A DNA stretch of 55,610 nt, from the NCBI GenBank assembly GCA_002340095.1, contig DDKS01000027.1:1-55610 (forward strand), given 5' to 3'. This document shows positions 33,603-42,154 of this stretch, one piece after another. Made by a program: the position numbers and the translations under genes. Within the stretch, counting starts at the first letter, position 1; each line of letters opens with the position of its first letter. The notes under the pieces are model-generated. The model saw only the letters and a program-made list of their open reading frames with translations, was not told where the DNA came from and did no database searches. The stretch is from Betaproteobacteria bacterium UBA2592 (GTDB lineage Bacteria; Pseudomonadota; Gammaproteobacteria; Burkholderiales; Rhodocyclaceae).

Positions 33603-34196
33603 ATGCACTCAACCTCTCCGCCACCCCTGGTCCTGGCCTCCACTTCCCCGTTCCGCCGCGACCTGCTGGCCCGCCTGGGCCTACCCTTCGTCACCGCCGA
33701 CCCCGCCACCGATGAAACCCCCCGCCCCGGCGAACCCCCCGAAGCCCTGGCCCTGCGCCTCTCCGAGGCCAAGGCCCGGGCCGTGGCCGACCAGTTTCCC
33801 GGAGCCCTCATCATCGGCAGTGACCAGGTCGCCACATGTGACGGGGAAATCTTCGGCAAACCCGGCAACCACGCCCGGGCCGTGCAGCAGCTGCAAAGAC
33901 TGCGGGGCAAGACCGTCAATTTCTTCACCGGCCTCTGCCTCCTCGATACCCGTAACGGCCAAGCCCATCTGCGCGGCATTCCGACGCTGGTCACCTTCCG
34001 CGACCTGACGGATGCGGAAATCGAGACCTACCTGGCCCGGGAACCCGCCTACAACTGCGCCGGTTCGGCCAAATCCGAAGGATTGGGCATCGCCCTGATC
34101 GCCCGCCTCGAAGGCAGCGACCCCAACGCCCTCGTGGGCCTGCCCCTGATCGCCCTGTGCGACCTGTTCCGCGCAACCGGCCTGCAGGTGCTGTGA
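33603..34196 (+). CDS. Maf-family nucleotide pyrophosphatase (YceF-like)
   Basis: A 197-residue Maf-like hydrolase of non-canonical nucleoside triphosphates (YceF branch: m7GTP). Diagnostic segments are LVLASTSPFRRDLLARL, IIGSDQVA with the catalytic Asp, and AGSAKSEGLGIAL. The start is ATG 33603, directly before the conserved strand; the open frame before it is not supported. Its stop overlaps the next ATG (TGATG at 34194-34198), so the two genes are coupled. Confidence 0.93.
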   Translation: MHSTSPPPLVLASTSPFRRDLLARLGLPFVTADPATDETPRPGEPPEALALRLSEAKARAVADQFPGALIIGSDQVATCDGEIFGKPGNHARAVQQLQRLRGKTVNFFTGLCLLDTRNGQAHLRGIPTLVTFRDLTDAEIETYLAREPAYNCAGSAKSEGLGIALIARLEGSDPNALVGLPLIALCDLFRATGLQVL

Positions 34197-34903
34197 TGCA
34201 TGGCACCTTGTACCTGATTCCCGTCCCCCTGGGGCCCGGCAAGAGCGAGGATGTCCTGCCGCCGCCGGTATTGGAACGGATCCGCCAGTTGCGCCACTTC
34301 GTGGTGGAACACGCCAAGACAGCCAGGGCCTTCCTGAAGGATGTGGACATGCCGGTCCCGCTCCAGGAACTGGCCCTGAGCGAACTCAACGAACACACCC
34401 GCCCGGCAGACGTGGCCGCCCTGCTCGCGCCACTGCTGGCCGGCCACGACCTGGGCCTGCTGTCGGAAGCCGGCTGCCCGGCCGTGGCCGACCCGGGCGC
34501 CGCCCTGGTGGCCCAGGCTCAGGCCCGGGGGCTCCGGGTCGTACCGCTGGTCGGCCCCTCCTCCCTCCTCCTGGCCCTGATGGCCTCGGGCCTCAACGGC
34601 CAGCGCTTCGCCTTCCACGGCTACCTGCCCGCCAAGGAGGAAGAACGGCGCCAGGCCATCCGGCAACTCGAAAAGGAATCCCGGCAGCTATGCCAGACCC
34701 AGCTGTTCATCGAGACGCCCTACCGCAACAAGACCCTGTTCGCCGCCCTGCTCCAGCACGGCCAGCCTTCCACCCGGCTGTGCCTGGCCACGGATCTGAC
34801 CCTGGCAAGCGAATCCATCCGCACCCTGAGCCTGGGCGACTGGCGCCGCCAACCCTTTCCGGACCTGGAGCGCCGCCCCACCGTCTTCCTGCTGCTGGCC
34901 TGA
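34196..34903 (+). CDS. tetrapyrrole-methylase-fold SAM methyltransferase (RsmI-related)
   Basis: A 235-residue methyltransferase of the tetrapyrrole-methylase fold. It shows the RsmI-like frame GLLSEAGCPAVADPGAALV, VGPSSLLLALMASGLNGQRF and FIETPYRNKTLF. The canonical RsmI opening (TPIGNLGD) is replaced here by IPVPLGPG, so this is a paralogous subfamily, often found next to maf. The substrate is unknown; rRNA is a guess by homology. It overlaps maf by one base and ends convergent with sppA. Confidence 0.85.
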   Translation: MHGTLYLIPVPLGPGKSEDVLPPPVLERIRQLRHFVVEHAKTARAFLKDVDMPVPLQELALSELNEHTRPADVAALLAPLLAGHDLGLLSEAGCPAVADPGAALVAQAQARGLRVVPLVGPSSLLLALMASGLNGQRFAFHGYLPAKEEERRQAIRQLEKESRQLCQTQLFIETPYRNKTLFAALLQHGQPSTRLCLATDLTLASESIRTLSLGDWRRQPFPDLERRPTVFLLLA

Positions 34904-34924
34904 ACCGCACCGCCTCCAGACAAA

Positions 34925-34944
34925 GCCCCGGAAAACCCCGGGGC
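34925..34944. repeat. GC hairpin between convergent genes
   Basis: GCCCCGG and CCGGGGC form a 7-bp stem between the stops of the methyltransferase and sppA. There is no T-tract on either side. It may be a Rho-assisted termination or mRNA-end element for the convergent pair. Confidence 0.45.
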
Positions 34945-34981
34945 CGCCTGCATCACGTCGGTGCGCCAGCCGCCCCCGGCC

Positions 34982-35950
34982 TTACTGGGCCCTGACCCCC
35001 AGGCTCTCGACCAGACCCCGGCCAAAACCGCTGGCGGCATCGGCCCCCAGACGCTTGGCAAAGCGCTCCGCGATATTCTCCTTGACCGAGTAGTCCACCA
35101 CCTTCTCGGCCTTGATCGCTTCCCGGGCCACCGTATCTACCGTGCCGAACTCATCGGCCAGCCCCAGCTTGATACTCTGGGCGCCGGTCCACACCAGACC
35201 GGAAAACAGTTCCGGGGTTTCCTGCAGGCGCTTGCCCCGGCCCTGCTTCACCACGTCGATGAACTGCTGGTGAATTTCCCCGAGCATGGCTTCCACATGG
35301 GCTTTCTGAGCCGGATTGATGGGAGAGAAGGGATCGAGGAAACCCTTGTTCTCACCCGCCGTGAGCAGACGGCGCTCGACGCCCAGCTTCTCCATGGCTC
35401 CGGTAAAGCCGAAACCGTTCATGAGCACGCCGATCGAACCCACGATGCTGGCCTTGTTCACATAGATCTTGTCGGCCCCGGCCGCCACGTAATACCCCCC
35501 GGAAGCACAGATGTCCTCCACCACCGCATACAGGGGAATGTCCGGATGCTTGGCCTTGAGGCGACGCATTTCATCGAACACGATGCCCGCCTGCACCGGG
35601 CTGCCGCCGGGGCTGTTGATGCGCAGCACCACACCGGCAGTGGACTTGTCGGCAAAGGCGGCCTGGAGCGCCGCGCTGATCTTGTCGGCACTGGCCTCGC
35701 CCTTGGCTTCGATCACGCCATGGACATTGATCAAGGCCGTGTGGCGCTGATTGCCCACGGGCTCCCCGGCCGGTCCCCAATCCATGACGGCCACGAGGAC
35801 CGCCACCAGATAGACGAACCCCGCCAGCTTGAAAAAGATGCCCCAGCGGCGCCGGGCCTTCTGCTCGCTCAGGGCAGCGAAGGCCAGCTTCTCCAGGATC
35901 TTGCGCTCCCAATCGGGGGAAGTGCGGGGGTCGTCGGGGGAAGTATCCAT
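34982..35950 (-). CDS. signal peptide peptidase SppA-type S49 protease
   Basis: A 322-residue membrane-anchored serine protease. A cytoplasmic N-terminus (1 to about 37) and one TM helix (about 38-57) precede the S49 domain. The Ser-Lys dyad is Ser in DICASGGYYVAAGAD and Lys in VNKASIVGSIGVLMNG. The length is that of the short, single-domain SppA. It probably degrades signal-peptide remnants or membrane-associated peptides. It is last in the rluC-gph-Rieske-sppA run. Confidence 0.93.
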   Translation of the reverse strand: MDTSPDDPRTSPDWERKILEKLAFAALSEQKARRRWGIFFKLAGFVYLVAVLVAVMDWGPAGEPVGNQRHTALINVHGVIEAKGEASADKISAALQAAFADKSTAGVVLRINSPGGSPVQAGIVFDEMRRLKAKHPDIPLYAVVEDICASGGYYVAAGADKIYVNKASIVGSIGVLMNGFGFTGAMEKLGVERRLLTAGENKGFLDPFSPINPAQKAHVEAMLGEIHQQFIDVVKQGRGKRLQETPELFSGLVWTGAQSIKLGLADEFGTVDTVAREAIKAEKVVDYSVKENIAERFAKRLGADAASGFGRGLVESLGVRAQ

Positions 35951-35969
35951 GTGTCGCCTTGCTAACTTT

Positions 35970-36317
35970 CTAACTTTCCAGAATAAACACGCCGCCGGAT
36001 CGCTCGATCACCGCCAGGGGCTCCAGCCCCCGCCCGGCGCAGCGTCCTGAAAGACAACGCCCCGTTTCCGGGGCAAACAGGGCGCCATGCACGGCGCAGA
36101 TCAAGTATAACCCGCTAGAATCGAAAAACGCGCCCGGCTGCCAGTCCAGTTCCACGGGCACATGGCCGCAGCGGTTCAGATAGGCCCGCGGCTGCCCCCG
36201 GTAACGCACCACGAAGGCGGGCGCCGGCTCACCATGGCGGTCCACCTGGAAACGGATGCCCGCCCCACCCTCCACCAGGTCTGCCGCAGCGCAGATCAGG
36301 CGTTCTCCAGCAGCCAC
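35970..36317 (-). CDS. Rieske [2Fe-2S] protein
   Basis: A 115-residue stand-alone Rieske domain. The cluster ligands are C and H in NRCGHVPVELDW and C and H in ICAVHGALFAP. There is no TM helix, so it is soluble, like ferredoxin-like Rieske proteins. The partner is unknown. The GTG start at 36317 is supported by GGAGGAG 8 nt upstream; the gene overlaps the end of gph by 22 nt. This small Rieske gene between gph and sppA is a recurrent betaproteobacterial arrangement by my recollection. Confidence 0.9.
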   Translation of the reverse strand: MAAGERLICAAADLVEGGAGIRFQVDRHGEPAPAFVVRYRGQPRAYLNRCGHVPVELDWQPGAFFDSSGLYLICAVHGALFAPETGRCLSGRCAGRGLEPLAVIERSGGVFILES

Positions 36318-36952
36318 GCGCGCAACTCCTCCACCGAATCGAGACAGGCCAGCGGCTCCAGCGCCAGCAGGGCCTCCGGGGGATGCGCGCCGTAGCTGAC
36401 CCCAAGCCCGCCGGTCCCGGCATTTTTCGCCATCTGCAGGTCATGGGTGGTATCACCGATCATCAAGGTCCGCTCCGGCGGGACCCCCAGCTCTGCCATC
36501 AATTCCTCAAGCATCTGGGGATGGGGCTTGGAATGGCACTGATCGGCACAACGCAGGGCATGAAAGTACTCCCCCAGGCCGGAATGGGCCAGGGCCCGGT
36601 CGAGGCCCAGGCGGCTCTTGCCGGTTGCCACCGCCAGGCGGAAACCCCGCCGCTCCAGTTCATCCATCATCTCCCGCACCCCCGCGAACAGGGTGAGTTC
36701 ATGGTCCCGGGACAGGTAATGGTGTCGATAACGCTCCACCATGCGCGGGTATTCCTGCTCGGGCAGGTCGGGCACGGCCCGCTGCAGGGCATCGGTCAGC
36801 CCCAGGCCGATCACATGCCGGGCCCGGTGTTCTTCCGGCTCCGGTAATCCCAGATCCCGGCTCGCGGCCTGGATGGCATGAACTATCGCGGCGGCGGAAT
36901 CCATCAGGGTGCCGTCCCAGTCGAAAACGATGAGGTCGAAATGAGTCTGCAT
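36296..36952 (-). CDS. HAD-family phosphatase (Gph-like)
   Basis: A 218-residue HAD hydrolase. The catalytic D11 and D13 are in IVFDWDGTLMD; the motif II region is LAVATGKSR, with motif III Lys in CHSKPHPQML and motif IV in MIGDTTHDLQMA. A helical cap lies between residues 20 and 85. It resembles phosphoglycolate phosphatase; the true substrate is not determinable. I start at ATG 36952, 13 nt after rluC, and discard the longer frame. Confidence 0.9.
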   Translation of the reverse strand: MQTHFDLIVFDWDGTLMDSAAAIVHAIQAASRDLGLPEPEEHRARHVIGLGLTDALQRAVPDLPEQEYPRMVERYRHHYLSRDHELTLFAGVREMMDELERRGFRLAVATGKSRLGLDRALAHSGLGEYFHALRCADQCHSKPHPQMLEELMAELGVPPERTLMIGDTTHDLQMAKNAGTGGLGVSYGAHPPEALLALEPLACLDSVEELRAWLLENA

Positions 36953-36965
36953 GGTGTCTCGTAAG

Positions 36966-37988
36966 TCAGGCGGACGGCGGGAGTTCCGGCTCCGCCAGCA
37001 GTTCAGCCAGATTTTCGGCACTGTAATCCCGGGGCTCCCGGGCGTCGAGGCAGGCGATGAACTGGCGCAGGGCCCCAGGCAACGGCGCCACCAAATGCAG
37101 CCGCCGCGCTTCCAGGGGATGAGGAAAGTCCATGGAGCGGGCATGCAGCGCCATGCGCTTCAAGCCCTCCTTCTGCAAGGACTTGTTGAGGGCGAAGTCG
37201 CCGTACTTCTCGTCCCCCAGGATGGGATAGCCCAGATGCGCCAGATGCACCCGCAACTGATGCGTACGCCCGGTCTTCAACTGCCCTTCGAGCAAACTGA
37301 AGCGCTGCCAGCGGGCCAGGAGCCGAAAAACCGTATGGGAAGGCTTGCCCTCGGGGGCCACCCGCACCCGGCGCTCGCCGGATTCGAGCAGGTACTTGTG
37401 CAGGGGTAGCTTGACCTGCTGCAGGGGGTTCATCCAGCGCCCCTTCACCAGCATCAGGTAACGCTTGTCCGCCACCTGCCCCGCCTCCCGGAACATGTCG
37501 TGCAAGGCATTCAGGGCCGAACGCTTCTTGCCGATCAGCAACAGCCCCGAAGTTTCCCGGTCGAGCCGATGAGCCAGTTCCAGAAACCGGGCCTGGGGCC
37601 GCTGCTGGCGCAGGGATTCGATGACACCGAAGCTGACGCCGCTACCCCCATGCACCGCGATGCCGGCGGGCTTGTCGATGGCCAGCAAAGCCTCATCCTC
37701 ATAAACGACGGGCAGGCAGACCCGTTCCTTGGCCGCATCCTCCGCCCCGGAACGGGATCGCTCGGCCAGCCGCATGGGGGGCACCCGGATCTGATCGCCC
37801 GCCTGGATGCGCCAGGTGGCATCGCAGCGCTTTTTGTTGACCCGCACCTCGCCGCTCCTGAGCACCCGGTAGAGATGGCTCTTGGGAACTCCCTTGCACA
37901 GCCGGATCAGGAAATTGTCCAGGCGCTGCCCCTGATCCTCTTCGCCGACCACCACGTAGGTCACGGAATTTTTTCCCGTTTCAGGCAT
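36966..37988 (-). CDS. rluC: 23S rRNA pseudouridine(955/2504/2580) synthase RluC
   Basis: A 340-residue pseudouridine synthase. An N-terminal S4 RNA-binding domain (GQRLDNFLIRLCKGVPKSHL) precedes the RluA-type catalytic domain with Asp in AHRLDRETSGLLLIGK. Downstream motifs are RTHQLRVHLAHLGYPILGDE. It is divergent from rne, as in many proteobacteria. The ATG at 37988 follows a TATATT -10 by 5 nt and has no Shine-Dalgarno. GTG 37964 (behind GGGA) is an alternative giving a short 5' UTR. Confidence 0.94.
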   Translation of the reverse strand: MPETGKNSVTYVVVGEEDQGQRLDNFLIRLCKGVPKSHLYRVLRSGEVRVNKKRCDATWRIQAGDQIRVPPMRLAERSRSGAEDAAKERVCLPVVYEDEALLAIDKPAGIAVHGGSGVSFGVIESLRQQRPQARFLELAHRLDRETSGLLLIGKKRSALNALHDMFREAGQVADKRYLMLVKGRWMNPLQQVKLPLHKYLLESGERRVRVAPEGKPSHTVFRLLARWQRFSLLEGQLKTGRTHQLRVHLAHLGYPILGDEKYGDFALNKSLQKEGLKRMALHARSMDFPHPLEARRLHLVAPLPGALRQFIACLDAREPRDYSAENLAELLAEPELPPSA

Positions 37989-37993
37989 TTTGC

Positions 37994-38021
37994 AATATAC
38001 TGCTCCACGATTTTGCGTCAC
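37994..38021 (-). promoter_or_regulatory. candidate rluC promoter overlapping a plus-strand -10
   Basis: On the minus strand GTGACG (38021-38016), 16 bp and TATATT (37999-37994) precede rluC. On the plus strand TATACT (37996-38001) overlaps it by 4 bp and faces rne. If both are used they exclude each other. The -35 for the plus promoter (37973-37978, TTCCCG) is weak. Confidence 0.5.
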
Positions 38022-38421
38022 GGACCGCAAGGCAAGCCGCACCGTCAGACCGACCAGCCCCCGGTGCCAACCGCACCCCGGCGCTGCAGTTGCTACCACA
38101 ACCCGAATGTCGGCAGGCCCGGCCCACTTGGCTGCTTCCCATCCAAGCATCGAGCCAGACTTGCCCAGTCCCCCGCAGATCGAACTGGTTAAGTTCGCTC
38201 ACCAAAAGTAGCGATACTACTTGATTCGCGCATCGCAAGCATCCACGGATCGTCCTCGCAGAATTCACAGCCTGCAGCCCACTGCTGCAGGCTTCCCAGA
38301 ACAGCAGACCCCTCATCTTGAAATCCCAAACAACGGCCCCATGAAATCAACCGTTATCTGACCGGTCGCTGCTGCGTGGGCGCTCCGCCTGCACTGGCGT
38401 GCGCTGGAGCCCTGCAACAAC
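38002..38421 (+). promoter_or_regulatory. long structured 5' leader of rne
   Basis: About 420 nt without a plausible gene. It contains a 6-bp hairpin AAGTAG/CTACTT (38206-38222) and a 9-bp hairpin AGCCTGCAG/CTGCAGGCT (38269-38293), followed by ATG 38422 behind CTGGAG. E. coli rne has a leader of about 360 nt whose hairpins let RNase E control its own mRNA. The position and structure here suggest the same kind of autoregulation, although I cannot assign the E. coli hairpins by sequence. Confidence 0.6.
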
Positions 38422-41172
38422 ATGAAACGCATGTTATTCAATGCGACACAGGCCGAAGAACTCCGTGTCGCCATTGTCGATGGCCAGAAGCTGATTGACC
38501 TCGACATTGAATCGGCCGCCAAGGAACAGCGGAAAAGCAACATCTACAAGGGTGTCATCACCCGCATCGAGCCCTCCCTCGAAGCCGCCTTCGTGGATTA
38601 CGGCGCCGACCGGCACGGCTTTCTGCCCTTCAAGGAAATTTCCCGCAGCTATTTCCAGCCCGGTGCCGACAGCCGCTCCTCCATCAAGGAAGCGATCAAG
38701 GAAGGCCAGGAGCTGATCGTCCAGGTGGACAAGGACGAGCGGGGCAACAAGGGCGCGGCCCTGACCACCTACGTCTCCCTGGCCGGCCGCTATCTGGTGC
38801 TGATGCCCAACAACCCCCGGGGAGGCGGCGTCTCCCGCCGCGTGGACGGGGAGGAGCGGGCCGAGCTGAAGGAAGCCATGGATCAGCTGGAAGTCCCCTC
38901 CGGCATGAGCCTGATCGCCCGCACCGCCGCCATCGGCCGCCAGGTCGAGGAACTGCAGTGGGACCTGAACTACCTGCTGCAGTTGTGGCGCGCCATCGAG
39001 GGGGTTTCCAACGAGCAGAAGGCTCCCCTGCTGATCTATCAGGAAGGCAGCCTGGTCATCCGCGCCATTCGCGACTACTTCCAGCCCGAGATCGGTGAAA
39101 TCCTCATCGATACGGACGAGATCTTCGAACAGGCCCAGGCCTTCATGGCCCAGGTCATGCCCGGCAACGTGAACCGGGTGAAGCGCTACCGGGACGACGT
39201 CCCCCTGTTCTCCCGCTTCCAGATCGAACACCAGATCGAGACCGCCTTCGGTCGTCAGGTGAACCTGCCCTCCGGCGGCGCCATCGTCATCGATCACACG
39301 GAAGCCCTGGTGGCCGTGGACGTCAACTCGGGTCGCGCCACCAAGGGTGCCGACATCGAGGAAACCGCCCTCAAGACCAACCTGGAAGCCGCCGATGAAC
39401 TGGCCCGCCAGCTGCGTCTCAGGGACCTGGGCGGCCTGATCGTCATCGACTTCATCGACATGGAGTCCCAGAAGAACCAGCGCGAGGTGGAAAACCGCCT
39501 CAAGGACGCCCTCAAGTTCGACCGGGCCCGGGTGCAAATGGGCAAGATCAGTCGTTTCGGCCTGATGGAGCTTTCCCGCCAGCGCCTGCGTCCGGCCCTG
39601 GCCGAGACCAGCTACATCCCCTGCCCGCGCTGCACCGGCACCGGCCACATCCGCTCCACCGAATCCGCCGCCCTGCACATCCTGCGCATCCTCGAAGAGG
39701 AAGCCATGAAGGACAACACGGCCGCCGTGCATGTCCAGGTGCCCGTGGACGTCGCCACCTTCCTGCTCAACGAGAAGCGGGCCGACATCCAGGCCATCGA
39801 GCTGCGCCACAAGGTTTCCATCCTGCTGATCCCCAACATCCACCTGGAAACTCCGGCCCACCACATCCAGCGCCTGCGGCATGACGACCTGAATCAGGAA
39901 GACCTGCGCGAGCCGTCCTACAAGATGGTGGAAACCCCCAGCGAGGAAGCCCTGAACCCGGCCCACGGCAAAAATGAAGCCAGCAAGCCACGCCAGGAAG
40001 CCGCCATCAAGAACATCACCCCCGAGCAGCCAGCCCCCACCCTTCAGGCCAGGCCCGAGGCCGACCAAAGCAATGCCTACCCTGGCATCATCGCCCGGAT
40101 CTTCTCCTGGCTGAAGGGCAAGCCGGCCGCTCCCGCCCCCGCCCAGGCTCAGGAAAGAAAGCCGCGCGAAGCCCGCACGGACGCCCGCCGGGAACGGGGC
40201 GAAGGCCGCCGCAACAACCGCAATGGGCGCGGCGAAGGCCGTCGGGAAAGTGCTGAAAGCAGCGACCGGCCCGTACGGGAAAACCGCAACGAGCGCAGCC
40301 GTGCCTCCGGCCGGGGCGAACCCCGCAGCGAAACCCGCGAGGAAAAGCAGGTCCAGGAACAGCAGCAGCCCCGGGAGCGTAAACCCCGCGGCGAGCGGCG
40401 AGAGCGCCAGCCGTCAGCCCCTGCCGCCGTGGCCGAACAGGAAAATCTGGCACTGACGGCCGCCGCCCCCGCCCTGGTTCCGGCCCTGGAAAACGGTGCC
40501 ATGCCCCAGGACAACGGTACCGAAGGCAGCGAGGAACAGGGGAGCCGGCGTCGCAACCGCAGGAGCCGGGGCCGCCGCAACAACGGCGAAACCCCGGTGC
40601 ACGAGACGGCCGTGGGCATCGAAGCCATGGAAGCCGCAGCCCCCGCGCTCAAGGCGGAACAAGAAACCGCTCCCCTGGCCATCGAGGCAGACGCCAGGCC
40701 CGAGCCCGGCCCCGTTGCCGCCCTCCCGCCCGAGGCACCGGCGCCGACCGGCGAAGCCGCGCTCCCGGCCGCCGAACCTGCGGCTGTGCTAGCCCCCCCG
40801 GCCGAGGACGCCCCGGCAGCCCCCCCGGCAGCCCTTGAGGCGGCCCAGGAAACGTCCGAGGCGGCCCCCAGCCTGCCACCCGAGGCCCCGGCGGCCGCAG
40901 CAACACCCCAGGCCGAGACAGCCCCGGCGGCGGTGGCCGAAGCTGCCGCGCCCGCCCCCCAGGCTCCGGGACCGGCACCCGTGCTGGACATCGCCGCACT
41001 GCAAAAGGATCTGGAAGCCAGCGGGCTGGTGCTGGTGCAGACCACCAGTGCCCCGACCGCCATGCCGGCCCCTGCCGAACCCGCCGTCCCCCTGGGGCGG
41101 CCCCGGCGCAGCCGCCCGACGCAAAGCGCACCGGCTGACGAACCTCTGGTGATGGTGGAAACCAAGCAATAA
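38422..41172 (+). CDS. rne: ribonuclease E
   Basis: A 916-residue endoribonuclease and degradosome scaffold. The catalytic half (1 to about 510) begins MKRMLFNATQAEELRVAIVD and has an S1 domain. Metal-binding D300 and D343 lie in VAVDVNSG and VIDFIDM; the Zn-link is C401/C404 in IPCPRCTG. An amphipathic segment around 553-569 (YPGIIARIFSWLKG) resembles the membrane-targeting helix. An Arg-rich RNA-binding stretch (about 575-680) and an Ala/Pro/Glu-rich low-complexity tail (about 700-880) follow. A short conserved-looking end (DIAALQKDLEASGLVLVQT) may bind a partner. A terminator follows. Confidence 0.97.
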   Translation: MKRMLFNATQAEELRVAIVDGQKLIDLDIESAAKEQRKSNIYKGVITRIEPSLEAAFVDYGADRHGFLPFKEISRSYFQPGADSRSSIKEAIKEGQELIVQVDKDERGNKGAALTTYVSLAGRYLVLMPNNPRGGGVSRRVDGEERAELKEAMDQLEVPSGMSLIARTAAIGRQVEELQWDLNYLLQLWRAIEGVSNEQKAPLLIYQEGSLVIRAIRDYFQPEIGEILIDTDEIFEQAQAFMAQVMPGNVNRVKRYRDDVPLFSRFQIEHQIETAFGRQVNLPSGGAIVIDHTEALVAVDVNSGRATKGADIEETALKTNLEAADELARQLRLRDLGGLIVIDFIDMESQKNQREVENRLKDALKFDRARVQMGKISRFGLMELSRQRLRPALAETSYIPCPRCTGTGHIRSTESAALHILRILEEEAMKDNTAAVHVQVPVDVATFLLNEKRADIQAIELRHKVSILLIPNIHLETPAHHIQRLRHDDLNQEDLREPSYKMVETPSEEALNPAHGKNEASKPRQEAAIKNITPEQPAPTLQARPEADQSNAYPGIIARIFSWLKGKPAAPAPAQAQERKPREARTDARRERGEGRRNNRNGRGEGRRESAESSDRPVRENRNERSRASGRGEPRSETREEKQVQEQQQPRERKPRGERRERQPSAPAAVAEQENLALTAAAPALVPALENGAMPQDNGTEGSEEQGSRRRNRRSRGRRNNGETPVHETAVGIEAMEAAAPALKAEQETAPLAIEADARPEPGPVAALPPEAPAPTGEAALPAAEPAAVLAPPAEDAPAAPPAALEAAQETSEAAPSLPPEAPAAAATPQAETAPAAVAEAAAPAPQAPGPAPVLDIAALQKDLEASGLVLVQTTSAPTAMPAPAEPAVPLGRPRRSRPTQSAPADEPLVMVETKQ

Positions 41173-41194
41173 ACCGGGCCAGACCCGGACTGCA

Positions 41195-41229
41195 AAGGGG
41201 AGCCGAAGAAGATTCGGCTCCCCTTCTTC
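41195..41229. terminator. bidirectional terminator between rne and hydrolase
   Basis: AAGGGGAGCCGAA (41195-41207) pairs with TTCGGCTCCCCTT (41213-41225) around a 5-nt loop, a 13-bp perfect stem. It is followed by TTCTTC on the plus strand. It terminates rne and probably also the convergent hydrolase gene, whose stop is at 41228. Confidence 0.9.
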
Positions 41230-42127
41230 ATTCAGGGGCCAGCAGATAGTCCCGCACCCGACGGATCTGGCCTTCCTCCATGAGCATCGGCGCATGACCG
41301 ACCCCGGGAATCTCGATCAAGGTCGCCCGAGGCCCCCGTTCGCCCATGGCCAGCCACACCTCCCGGGTCAACAGGTCCGAAGCGGCACCGCGCAGTGCCA
41401 GCACCGGGCAACGAATGGCTTCGTAAAGCGGCCACAATTCCACGTCCTGCAGCAGGTAGGCGGTGCGGAAGGGCAAGGCGATGTCCGGATCGTAAGTGAA
41501 ATGCCAGTGGCCATCCCCATCCCTAGCCAGGCTGTGCTGGATCAGATGCTGCCACTGGGCCTCCGTCAGACTCCCGAATGGGGCACAGATCTGGCGGAAA
41601 TAGGCGTCAGCCGCCTCCAGGCTGTCCCAGACCAGGGGCTGGCCCACGTAAGCAGCGATGCGCTGCAGGGAAGTCCGGGTGATCACCGGCCCCACGTCGT
41701 TCAGGACCAGGCGCCGGATGGGGCTGTCGGACAAGGCGGCCAGGCTCATGCCGATCAGGCCGCCCATGGAGGTGCCGACCCAGTCCACCTGCTCCACATC
41801 CAGGCGCGCCAGCAGCACCAGCATGTCGGAAACGTACTGAGGAATGCCGTAGGCCCCCTTGTCCGCCAGCCAGTCGCTGTCGCCCCGCCCCACCACATCG
41901 GGGCATACCACCCGGTACTGGCCGGCCAGAGCCCGGGCAAGAAAATCGAAATCGTGGCTGTTGCGGGTCAGGCCATGGACACAGACCAGCACCCGGGGAT
42001 TGCCGGGATCGCCCCACACCCGGAAAGCCATGCGGTGACTGCCCCGGGCATCAGGACAGCGCAGGCGGTATTCACGAAATTCCGGGCCCCGGCCGCACCA
42101 GGCCCGCACATGCTGCCACCAGTTCAT
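41228..42127 (-). CDS. alpha/beta-fold hydrolase
   Basis: A 299-residue hydrolase. The oxyanion region is VCVHGLTRNSHDF; the nucleophile elbow is GTSMGGLIG, the Asp is probably in the ALRGAASD segment, and the His is in IPGVGHAPML. It resembles the epoxide-hydrolase/esterase group; the substrate is unknown. It has a strong Shine-Dalgarno (GGAGGAGG) before ATG 42127. comEC lies upstream on the same strand by 27 nt. Confidence 0.92.
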   Translation of the reverse strand: MNWWQHVRAWCGRGPEFREYRLRCPDARGSHRMAFRVWGDPGNPRVLVCVHGLTRNSHDFDFLARALAGQYRVVCPDVVGRGDSDWLADKGAYGIPQYVSDMLVLLARLDVEQVDWVGTSMGGLIGMSLAALSDSPIRRLVLNDVGPVITRTSLQRIAAYVGQPLVWDSLEAADAYFRQICAPFGSLTEAQWQHLIQHSLARDGDGHWHFTYDPDIALPFRTAYLLQDVELWPLYEAIRCPVLALRGAASDLLTREVWLAMGERGPRATLIEIPGVGHAPMLMEEGQIRRVRDYLLAPE

Positions 42128-42154
42128 CGCTGCACCTCCTCCGAAAACGCCATG

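Noticed and set aside
38002..38421. A small gene in the rne leader
   Set aside because: Short frames exist but none has a ribosome-binding site plus recognisable composition; hairpins and position favour an untranslated leader.
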